DNA from: Pratylenchus scribneri
Taxonomy: Eukaryota > Nematoda > Chromadorea > Rhabditida > Pratylenchidae
Assembly (NCBI GenBank): GCA_030063045.1
Contig: JAQSEB010000082.1
Coordinates: 372,001-436,000, forward strand
Direction of reading: 5' to 3'
DNA: 64,000 bases
In this document: piece by piece, positions 1 to 11,297 of the stretch
Position numbering within the stretch: the stretch's first letter is position 1
Layout of the letters: the number at the start of each line of letters is the position of its first letter
The notes under the pieces: generated by a model
The model's database searches: none
Seen by the model: the letters and a program-made list of their open reading frames with translations, nothing else
What the model was told of the DNA's origin: nothing
Position numbers and translations under genes: made by a program

Positions 1-262
1 TATGGATGGGGCGATGATAAGCCCGAAGAAATGCGATAATTGCCAAGTAATAAATTAGTTATTTTTCTTCAAAAATAAATTTCTAAAATTTAAGGTGGCA
101 AAATTGAATTCCTCCGAAACAATGATGAATGCGGCAAAATTCAATGAACAAATCCAACAAGTTGCCGAACATATTTCCTTCATATCCGAGTCAATTAACG
201 AAGTGGAGAAAAGGGAAGAATTGATGGCATGCGCTCGTCAACTTCGGACATTGTTGGGATGA
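1..262 (+). CDS. 3' end of an unrecognised gene (partial at window edge)
   Basis: Two exons read in one frame: positions 2-46, then an intron 47-94 (GT..TTTAAG), then 95-262 ending in TGA. The upstream part lies outside the window. The visible C-terminus is about 70 residues. It carries a CDNC cysteine pair near the start, followed by a charged, helix-prone tail (for example FNEQIQQVAEHISF) ending in RQLRTLLG. The other two frames of the first exon hit stops, which supports this reading. I do not recognise the family; a small coiled-coil subunit of a larger complex is possible but unproven. CDNC also occurs in RecQ zinc-binding domains, but the rest does not look like RecQ. Confidence 0.55.
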
Positions 263-778
263 ATTAATAATGAATGAAGTATTATTAATGAAAAGCAAAA
301 TATCACAAATAAATTTTATTAAATTCACTTCAATCAATTTTTGCTTTGTTTTGTTTATTTTTCTCTCAGGAACATTTACGACATATTTCTTCTCATCACT
401 TTGAAAGACATTTTAATCAAATTTTAGTCACTTCTCTGGATATTAAATTAGAAAAATAAAATTCTCAAATCCAAACATATTCTGCTTAATAATCAAAATT
501 GTTTTAAATCTCATTCATGTCGAAAATCACTCTTCTGCACTTTTTCCATGTCCCAATAGTTTCATTCATTTAATAAAAAAGCTATAAAAAATTCCCATAT
601 CGCTTTTATTCCGAACGAATTTATCAAAAATTTATTACGAATAAATTTTAGTGAAATTCACATTTTGATTAAAAATTACAAAAATGAACAAAATTATGAA
701 TTATTAGTAATAATTAAAATAATGGAAGTGTGCGAATTCATCCGTGGACTTTTTGCTCTGATTTGTTGAGATCGCTCC
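263..778. other. Intergenic, AT-rich
   Basis: This is the space between the ends of two convergent genes. It is very AT-rich with many short A and T runs and several AATAAA-like hexamers. I see no coding exon, RNA gene or clear repeat. Confidence 0.6.
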
Positions 779-2908
779 TCAATGGAATTGCCGGTTTCCT
801 CTTCTTTCCTTCCTCACTGAATCCACATATTTCTCCACAAATTTTTCCACCTTTTCGGGTCTCAATGATTGGCATTTGCTCAATTTTGCCACTCCCCGCT
901 TCATTATATCCTTGTATTCATCTTTTGTGATTTTTCTCCTCGCGAAGTAAGGTTTCAGCGCATTCTTCATTAATTCATCCGCAATTTGGACTGGCCTACT
1001 GCGTTTCTTTTTCGTCTTCTGCTGCTGATTTTGATCATTGCTGCCATTTTTGCTTCCGTCAGCTGCAGTTGTCCCTTCATCGCATTCAATATCCATCGGA
1101 GAATCCAAACCACATCGACTGCTCGACTAAAATATTTAAATAGTTTATTTCGAATAAGAAAAACGGATGGTATTTAATTTTCCAAATAAATTATTGAAAT
1201 TGCCAAAAAAATATCAAACAATTAGAATTGTTTAAGCGTTTATCCCAAGTTTGGACTCTTTTACATTTGCATGTTTTTTCGGCAAATTAAATATTTTCTT
1301 TGTAAATTATTACCTGAATTTGATGGGGCGGAGGTGGCGGCGGTGGAATTAATGGATCAATTGCTGATGTGTTGGGCGGTGGCAGTGGTGGCGGTGGAAC
1401 GGGAAGAGGCGGTTTAATGGCCAAAAAATGTTGTTGTTGATGAACATTGAATGATTCATTCAAGTCAAATGGTGGCATTGATGGTGGTTGTTTGTTTTGT
1501 CCGGCGAGTATATTAATCAAATGTGGTGGGATTTGTTGCATTAGAGCATCCGGCGTCGGTTGCTGTGAATTCATTCCAATAGGAATTCCTCCCAAATTGT
1601 TCGGCGGTTGATGAGATTGAGAAATGGGTGGAATGCCGCCTCCAATATTGTTGAATAAACCAATGGGAAAAGTGTTCTTGAGTAGGTTCATTCCCTGTTG
1701 AATAAGTGCCAAATTTGGATCAGGTGGTGCCATCAAAAATGCTGAATTTTATGGAAATTTTAATTTATCGCAAATTTTTATTTTCTTACGTTGCTGATTT
1801 GAATGTGGTGGAAGAATTTGTTGTTGCGGCGGAATATTCAAATGTGAACGTGGAATTGGAACGGTGGAATAATGGACAAGTGGTGGCCCAGGCCCAGTGT
1901 CCGGTGGTGGTGCATCCTTCTTTTGCTGTTGGATTGATTCCAAATTAATATCGGCGACATTATTTGTTGTTGGAGTTGTCATTTTTTTCAATTTAGGATC
2001 GGAAATTTCATTGTTAGGGAAAATCTGTAATTTTAAGCGGTGTTGATTTTCTTCGGGAAAAATGGAAAACGCGCTTTTAAGAGGAGGAAATGGAAGAAAC
2101 AAAGGGAGGATTTTGGGAATTTAGAATTTTATATCCAAAGATTTAATGTATTCAATTTTGTTTTTAAAACTAATATTTAAAATATATACCTCATCTGAAT
2201 CTTTTGAATTCTTTCGGAACATTTTAACTTGATTTTTTAAAATTTCATCAAGCAATGATAACGAAGTTTTTGGTTTTTCATTTTGTAATTTAATGTTCAA
2301 TTTATTCTTTGTTTCATTTGAGGTTGACGGTTCATCGGAATATCTTAAATGCATAAAAGTAATTGAGTCAAATTTTAATGTCCAAAACTTACACTAACAA
2401 TGCCATACTTCTCATCTTTTGGTCAAGGCCAATTGGAATTTTTGCCTTTTTATTGTCAATATCAAGCGTTAATTTATTCGTATTAACATTCTTAAATTTA
2501 TAAAATTAGCATGAGCAAAATTATATTAAACAACCTCTTTCTTTGTTAATTTCTTTTTCGTTTTCCTCTTCTTTTTGCCACTTTTCAATTTCTTTTTACT
2601 CGATTTTGATTTCTTCTTCTTATTCGAATTTGATTTCTTCAGCTTCTTTTTCTTTTTAATTTTCGACCTTCGTTTATAGGGCGGCATCTGAATTCATTAA
2701 TGTTTATGGAAATAGAATGGATTTTAAAAACCTCTGAAATTGATAATTTCGCTTGCCCTGCATCTGAACTATTTCCAAGGATAAACTCATCCTCATTAAA
2801 ATATTCAGAATCTTGAACTTCTTCCTCTTCAATTTCTTCTTTGATTTCGTCCTTAATTTCTTCCTTTATTATTTTGTTCTGCATCATCTCATCATCATTC
2901 ATTATCAT
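779..2908 (-). CDS. PHRF1/SCAF-type C-terminal domain protein
   Basis: Seven exons join in frame on the minus strand: 2732-2908, 2535-2687, 2393-2490, 2190-2343, 1790-2024, 1314-1741 and 779-1126, giving about 530 residues. The order is an acidic N-terminus, a Lys-rich block (exon 2535-2687), a Ser/Lys segment, a long Pro/Gln-rich stretch with polyproline runs, and a compact basic C-terminal domain. That domain contains LKPYFARRKITKDEYKDIMK and a following helix, closely resembling the C-terminal module of PHRF1 and SCAF proteins that links RNA polymerase II to splicing. Nuclear location and a role in transcription-coupled RNA processing are inferred from family. No RING or PHD finger is visible, although PHRF1 has both. 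A TTTTTTCAG acceptor precedes the first exon at 2934, so either trans-splicing or a missed upstream exon is possible. The frame stays open from 2933 to the chosen ATG. Confidence 0.7.
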
Positions 2909-3195
2909 TCGTTCGACACGAGACACGACTCGACTGAAAAAATTTTCAGGAATTTTTATGAGTTTTGAAATTTATTAAGAAAATTATAATTTCAATTATT
3001 GATTGATTGATTGATTAATTAATGAAATGATTAGGTATGTTGAAGAGCTAATGTTGAATATCTTCTTTTTGAATACCCGTCCCGAACCCATGATAAGATA
3101 ATGCCTATTCCCTCCACATCACCAATAATAAAGAATTATTAAACTAAAAACATATTTTCAGAATTTGCGATTGTTATTGTTGTGATTAAAATTAG

Positions 3196-5346
<2,151 letters not shown>

Positions 5347-6387
5347 TTTTTTGTTTTTTTTTATTTCGTTATTTTATTTAGTTTTTTTTTTCGTTTTTTG
5401 TTATTTATTAGTCATTGCATAAATGAATTATCTGTGAAGTGTGATCTCACATAATCAAAAATGGATATTCAAATTATCCTAATTTACATAATTTCAATAA
5501 TTTTTAATCCAAGCAATTTCCAAATATCCAATCATGCGTTTAAATTCGCATTGATTCATTCCATTTCCCCTCAATTTTGTTGTTTATTTCGTTCATCTCC
5601 AAACACCAACCTGTTTAAAAAGGGGGGAAGGGAATCTCGAAACTTGCACGGGGGGACAGATTATTTACAATTAAACCACTTAAATTCCCCTCGTTTATCA
5701 TCCATCCTTCACACAAACACATCTGTGATTCTAGCCTTGGTGGTGGTGTCTGCCCATGCCCACCCATCTGCTTTGGCCCGTGCTACTTTTTTTTGGCCCC
5801 CAAAGGGTAGGGTTGGCTATGGCCCATTCTTTTCTACTAGAAAATTGGGCACAACTGACTCTCGTCCATCCAACCCTTCCCATCCCACCCTCATCCTCCA
5901 CAACATTCCCATCTCACGCACATTCTCCAGTCCAGTCCACATCCATCCACCCTCTCCAAATTCGTCGCAAAAGGAAAATTTGGGGAGAATGGATTAACGC
6001 CCGAGCAAGTCACGTTTCACGGCAATAAGGAATTTCCTTATTTATTTTCTTCATTCTTCTTCTTCCTATAACTTTAACGTAAAACAAATTTGCACGAAAT
6101 TCCAAATAAAACTAAATTTCTAATTTATTCGGTGCAAATTTAGCATATCATAAAATTATTCCGTTTTTTTTCCAATTAAACCAGAGTCCATAATAAAATT
6201 GTTTATTTTTTATAGCAAAAAAAAGTGACAGGTTGGCACTACCATACGCCATCCATTTTCAACAACAACATTAAAAGCATAAGATAAGAGCGATAAAAAG
6301 GCGAAGACTGCCCAGTGTCCAGCAGCAGCAAATATTTTCACATCACATTCTTCGTCTAATTAATTACAACAAACAAGGAAGAAGAAA
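5347..6387. other. Intergenic, with a pyrimidine-rich block
   Basis: About 1 kb between the RecQ gene and the NDRG gene. Positions 5620-5990 are unusually C/T-rich on the plus strand, with CCATCC and CCACC runs and an open frame that has no splice-site or family support. The part close to 6388 is AT-rich and probably holds the NDRG promoter. No RNA gene is seen. Confidence 0.5.
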
Positions 6388-8625
6388 ATGAGAGCAGAAG
6401 GCATTAAAGTGAGTTTGGGATTTTTGTTAAAATAAATTAACAATTTTTGTTTTTAAGATGATTCAAGTGAAGGTTTGCAAAACATTAAGGCAAAAATATG
6501 TAATGTATACTTGAAATTAAGGGAAAGTATTGCAATTTGAATGTTTATGTTCAAGGCGATCTCGAAGAAAGACACGCGAAAACGGTAATTTTATAGCAAA
6601 AACAAATTAATTTGCTTAATTAATTTAATTAAGGTTATTTTGACTGTCCACGATGTTGGCACAAACCATAAATCATTCATCCGCTTCGTCAACCATCTGA
6701 GCATGGACAGCGTCAGAGAGAAGGCAATATTTCTTCATGTTTGTGTGCCGGGACAAGAGGATAATGCACTGGATTTTGTTGGAGAGTAAGTTCAATTCAT
6801 ATCAAATATTTAAGAAAAAACAAAAATATAGCCTAAGAAAATATTTATATCTTTTCGGAAACACACAATGGTGATAAAATTATTTTGAATTTAGTTTAGG
6901 TTTTAATTATGGAATTTGCTATTATCGATATTCAGTTATATGTTAGAATGTGTAGTATAATAGAGTTATTGTTACACTTTTTTTCATTGAGCTAAATGGC
7001 GCAGAGGGTAAAGAGCTAGGCTTAATCAACGTAGGTAGTGGTTCGATTCCCAGTGGTGGACGATATTTTTTTCAATTATTCTTACTTTTTATTATTTTCA
7101 AATAAATTCATTGATCCCCGAACAAATTCTTAATATTATTCTGCAAAAATATGATGAATTAAAATATAAATTGTTTTAATTTTGTTTTTTAAGCTTCCCA
7201 ACATTGGCTCAAATGGGTGAGGATTTGGTCTGTGTGCTGGACGCAGTTGATGTGGCCGAATGTGTGGCTTTTGGCGAAGGTGCTGGCGCAAATATTATCT
7301 GCCGATTTGCTGTATGAATAATGAAATAAATATTTAAAAAATAATTTTTCAGTTGGCATGGCCAAATCGAATTATGGGTATTGTCCTTGTGCATTGTACA
7401 TCCACCACAGGTTTAAAAAATATTTATTAATATTCATAAAATATGTCAAATTTAACAGCTGGAGTCATCGAATATTTCAAGGACAAACTCATGAATTTGC
7501 GACTCGAAAATGATGTGATGACCCAGGGAGCATGGGACTATTTGGTGATGCACAAATTCGGATCAAGCGACAAAAAAGAGAAGCAACAATACATTGAACA
7601 ACTGAAAATGACGATGAATCCAAAGAATTTGGCCAATTATCTGCTGAGCTTCAGCAAAAGGACCGATTTCTCCACTGTGATTGGTGCTCGACTCGAAAAG
7701 TAATTTTAATAATAAAAAATATAAATAATATTAATTTTAGTATGGATGCCCTCCTTGTAACTGGTTCACGAGCGCCTCATCTTCAGGTAATTTTTCCATC
7801 TAATTTTTCAAAATTAATTTTCGAGAAATATTTCCAACTAAATTGCGGAAATTGGCGAAATAATTATAACGGTTAATTGGTTTATCTTGAGCCCAATCAA
7901 GACCCATCATTAGATTTTGAATAGTTTAATCAATTCTAAATTTTGTTCCGGGGAAAAGGGCCAAGTAGCTCAGTCGGTTAAATCGCCCAATTTTTCCCTC
8001 GATTCGATGCCCGATGGCGGCAGATGATTTATTTTTATATTCGAATCAAGATTGGTTTAAACCGTTTAATACCCTTTAATTGTTGACCAAACCATAACAA
8101 ATTATATACCATTCAATGCGTTTTGACCAGCTCTATCCAATTTTGGGTATATGGTTTTGGGAATTTAAGATAAACTCTTCCTTAAATCATTATAATTATT
8201 TTGACACAATTTTCATCCAATTAAATAATATTCATTTATTTTATTCCAGACCGTCTATAACACTCATCGAAATATGAACAAAAAGAAGACAACATTGCTG
8301 GTTGTGGATGGAGTCAGCGATGTTATGCAGGAAGCGGTTTGTATATTTAAAAATGTAAAATAAATTTAAATTTTATTTAGCCAGGCAATTTGGCGCGTTC
8401 ATTGATTTTACTTTGCAAAGGCTGTGGACTTTTGTCAGGCGTGGCCATCCCCGGCATGGAGCGACAAAGAACTTTGAGCAGGTTTAGGATTTTTGAACAT
8501 TTTGGAGAGAAAATTTTTTTATTAATTTTTATAGCAGCATGGAGGAAGCAGATCGGCCTTCTCGTCGTTATTCCGTGACCCGTCAATCCCAATCGGTGGC
8601 AACCCCAACGCCAGTGGCCGAATGA
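6388..8625 (+). CDS. NDRG-family protein (N-myc downstream-regulated, alpha/beta-hydrolase fold)
   Basis: Eleven exons (6388-6408, 6458-6472, 6522-6584, 6634-6785, 7194-7311, 7353-7410, 7459-7699, 7741-7786, 8250-8336, 8381-8481, 8535-8625) total 331 codons including the stop. NDRG proteins have an alpha/beta-hydrolase fold without the catalytic triad and act in stress response, differentiation and vesicle traffic. Diagnostic segments are VILTVHDVGTNHKSFIRFVN, FPTLAQMGEDLVCVLDAVDV, the nucleophile-elbow remnant GEGAGANIICRFA (no catalytic Ser), and LAWPNRIMGIVLVH. The Ser/Arg-rich C-terminal tail (SMEEADRPSRRYSVTRQSQ) resembles the phosphorylated tail of other members. The first two exons are tiny (21 and 15 nt) and conventional apart from TTAAG acceptors. 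Introns 6786-7193 and 7787-8249 each carry a tRNA-like insertion. An AATAAA signal lies at 8940-8945. Confidence 0.92.
6985..7062 (+). repeat. tRNA-like element in NDRG intron
   Basis: An A-box-like TGGCGCAGAGGG at 6997-7008 and a perfect B box GGTTCGATTCC at 7040-7050 are spaced as in tRNA genes. The anticodon stem does not pair cleanly, so this looks like a tRNA pseudogene or the head of a SINE rather than a working tRNA. It sits inside intron 6786-7193, in the same direction as the gene. Confidence 0.55.
7892..8205 (+). mobile_element. tRNA-derived SINE-like element, family 1, copy 1
   Basis: Inserted in NDRG intron 7787-8249. It has an internal tRNA-like head with A box TAGCTCAGTCGG (7966-7977) and a weakened B box GATTCGATGCC (8001-8011). 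A body with GGTTTAAACCGTTTAATACC follows, and the tail is CTTAAATCATTATAATTATT. Head, body and tail all match the copy near 16.0-16.3 kb on the other strand. About 60 bp upstream of the head is also shared, so the element begins before the tRNA-like part. Confidence 0.75.
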
Positions 8626-9559
8626 ATGAGAATAGTGATCAGTGGCCGTATGTATATTTCATTAGTGAGCGAAGAAATGGCTATAAAACAAAAACCAATT
8701 CAAAACCATCAAAATTGATATTTATCTCCAAATCCAAACAAATCAAATTAATGTTCAATCGGATATCACAAAACAGGCATTTTATTTTACTAATCATATG
8801 ATCTTTTTTTTCTCTTCCCTCCTCTTTTATACAGTATTTATTCATTCCATCCCCTCCTCTAAAAGGCCATTCTCGCTTTTACCAAACAAAAACGAATTTA
8901 ATAATTATATTTTCATTATATTTTGCTCTTTTCGATCGAAATAAAATTATAAAACGAGGATAATTTTTAGAAAATTGGAATTTAGCCAAGAGTTTTAGTA
9001 ATTTTCTACTTAAAATTAGAGTTAATCCGAGAAAAAAGGCCAGCACAAAAAACGACGATAATCCACTTTACTCCTCCTTCTCCTCCCTAAGTATTGGATC
9101 CAACACTTATAGGATAACCACATGTGGTGTGGGATAAGGTGGTTGGGGTGGACCAACCAACCAACGACCATGCACAAAAATGATCGCAAACATTTTCCAT
9201 GCGCTTTCCCTTCCCCTCCACTCCACCCACTTATTATTATGAATAAGCCGGGGACTTGGAGACACACAGCCATTTATTATTTCCTTGTCTCCTCTCCCTT
9301 CCTTTTGGCCATTTCTCCACCTGCTGTAGATCGATCCAGTCGGCCACTCATTTTTCGTGTGCGGAATCATTGTTCTCGCCCGACCACATTTCCGCATACT
9401 TCCGGGAAAAACTCATCAAGATTCTCACTTAAGAATGGGAAATAATAATAAACCTGACACCTTCCTCTAATATTTATTCAATTTGAACATCAACATCGCA
9501 CGTCCCCACTCACTTTTATTCACAATTTCCCCCAAAATTGCTCATTTATTCACTTAAAT
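8626..9559. other. Intergenic, 3' flank of NDRG gene and 5' flank of the next gene
   Basis: Holds AATAAA at 8940-8945, a likely poly(A) signal for the NDRG gene. Downstream is a mixed C/T-rich stretch around 9190-9330 with open frames on both strands that lack splice or family support. I see no RNA gene or mobile element. Confidence 0.5.
8940..8945 (+). terminator. Candidate poly(A) signal of NDRG gene
   Basis: Canonical AATAAA about 315 bp after the NDRG stop codon, in AT-rich sequence. Its use is inferred from position only. Confidence 0.35.
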
Positions 9560-10915
9560 ATGGCACAGGAACCTCGATCACCATGGTAAATATTTATTTG
9601 GAATTAATTTAAAAATAAAATTTGAATTTTTCAGGTCGCGATGGGATTTTCCAATGGACGGTTTGTTATTATATTAAAAAAAAAATTAAATTGTGAATTA
9701 ATCCACAGCACAGATGTTCGACAAGGTGGATCGGCGGCAATGCCTCGACAATATGATTTGCCACCACCGCCGCCCAACATTCCTGGCAATTACATTCTCC
9801 CAGCACCACCGCCGGCAGCAAATGGTGAACCAATTGGAGCTCCGCGATTTGTGGAAGCAACATTGATAACGAAGGAATTGAATGGTGGGCATTTTAGAAC
9901 TTTAAAGAAAAACAATAGTAAAAAAATAGTGCATTTCGGCATAGGTTTTTTGCTCAAATTATTTATTTCGCCAAGAAATGTACAATAGAATGTATAAAAA
10001 TACATAGAAATGGGAATCAAGCCGGAGAAAAATTATTGTCCTCTGAGCGGGTTCGAACCCGAGATCTAAATTTTGAAAAAGTTAAATGTCCCTTATGGTC
10101 TAAAATTTTCAAAAAAAATTTTGATAAATCTTTAACCCTAGTCTCTAGCCAACCTAAACTAGCTCGAATATAATCCATGTCAAAAACCTAAAAGGATGAA
10201 GAATATAACTTATATTTTAAGCAAATGACCCATCCTTCTACAATTGCATTTATGGAGTTCCGAACAGCCTGCAGCAGGTTAAATGGTTTAAATAAATCCA
10301 ATTTTAATTTACATTCCAATTTTTCCATTTATATTAGGTCATTCAAGAATGCCATATTGATGTGGATTGCTGCGAAACAACTTGCTGTGATTCCAATTGG
10401 TACGTCATTCATCATTGGGGAAAGCGGATTTTTATGTCCCAAAAATACCAAAAATGGGTTAAATAATCAAAAAATTATATCAAAAATACGAAATAAATGC
10501 ACAAAAAATAATATTTATGTACTTCTCTTTAAATCTGAATCTGATTCAGCTATCCAAAAAATAGTCAAACCCCAATACCCGGTCTCTTAATTCCATCTTA
10601 ATTTATTAATTATTCACAAAAGGAGAACAAAATATGCATTTGCCGTTGCCTTGCTCTGCCTTTTCTGCGCCATTGTGCTCATTTCACTTTTGATATGGCT
10701 GATTGTTTGGCTGGTGAATAGGTCAAGGGACAAAAAACAACGTGAAAAATATGCGGATCCAAATGCATTGCCATATTGCTCACAGGTGATTATTCCAATT
10801 ATTCATTCAATTGTAATGCAAATATTTTCTTATTTAGGTGAATTTGGCCACGCCATATGCAACCATTCAGCAACATCAGCAATCCAATCCAACCCGAAAT
10901 AGTCGACTTTATTAA
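9560..10915 (+). CDS. Small single-pass membrane protein with a double-cysteine motif
   Basis: Seven exons join in frame: 9560-9585, 9635-9660, 9714-9884, 10222-10277, 10338-10399, 10623-10785 and 10838-10915. The product begins MAQEPRSPWSRWDFPMD, then a Pro-rich stretch (YDLPPPPPNIPGNYILP). A cysteine cluster follows (ECHIDVDCCETTCCDSN), directly before a strongly hydrophobic helix (FAVALLCLFCAIVLISLLIW) and a short basic, Tyr-containing tail. There is no obvious N-terminal signal peptide. The CC..CC pattern next to a membrane helix recalls Shisa-like or CYSTM-like membrane adaptors, but I cannot assign the family. Splice choice for exon 3 (acceptor at 9713 rather than 9708) was set by frame. 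Intron 9885-10221 carries a SINE-like element. Confidence 0.72.
9985..10130 (-). mobile_element. tRNA-derived SINE-like element, family 2
   Basis: Within intron 9885-10221, on the opposite strand to the gene. The plus strand shows the B box in reverse, GGTTCGAACCC at 10050-10060. A tail on the minus strand (TATGTATTTTTATACATTCT) resembles the tails of the copies near 13.4 and 48.0 kb. The A-box end is decayed. Confidence 0.6.
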
Positions 10916-11297
10916 ACATTTTTTCTTTCCACTGGAAAGGAAATCATTTTTTTGCCTTTTTTCTTTTTTGATTATTTTGAATTAATTTTCCTACTTAAAT
11001 GAATAAAGATTTTTTTTGCTTTTTCATTCATAATTCACATAAGCCCTAGTTGCTGGCACAGATTTTTTAAATCAATTCAATAAATTTTATCATACACATT
11101 TTATTACATTGATTGATTTGATAAGAATAAAATACGATATTGGTATTGACTTATTTCATAGTTTAGTTTAGGCCAGCAACTGTGGCTGTCGTGTAATTTT
11201 ATTTCATGCTTAATATTAGCAAATTTATATTGCAAAATATTTCATTAATTTATTATAATTATTAAATTAATTATTTTATTCTTTTAAGAAGTTAAAA
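10916..11297. other. Intergenic
   Basis: AT-rich spacer between two plus-strand genes. It contains AATAAA at 11002-11007, a plausible poly(A) signal of the upstream membrane-protein gene, and a TTTTAAG acceptor-like site just before the ATG at 11298. Nothing else is recognisable. Confidence 0.5.

Noticed and set aside
1..262. The first fragment as a RecQ zinc-domain piece because of its CDNC motif
   Set aside because: Only the four-residue motif matches; the following sequence has no RecQ winged-helix features, so the resemblance is probably chance.
5461..5997. 178-codon plus-strand frame between RecQ and NDRG genes
   Set aside because: Composition changes from AT-rich to C-rich midway, there is no family resemblance, and another frame is open over the same part.
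7958..8032. Working tRNA gene in an NDRG intron
   Set aside because: A box is good but the B box is altered, acceptor stem ends do not pair, and the sequence continues into a repeated SINE-like body.
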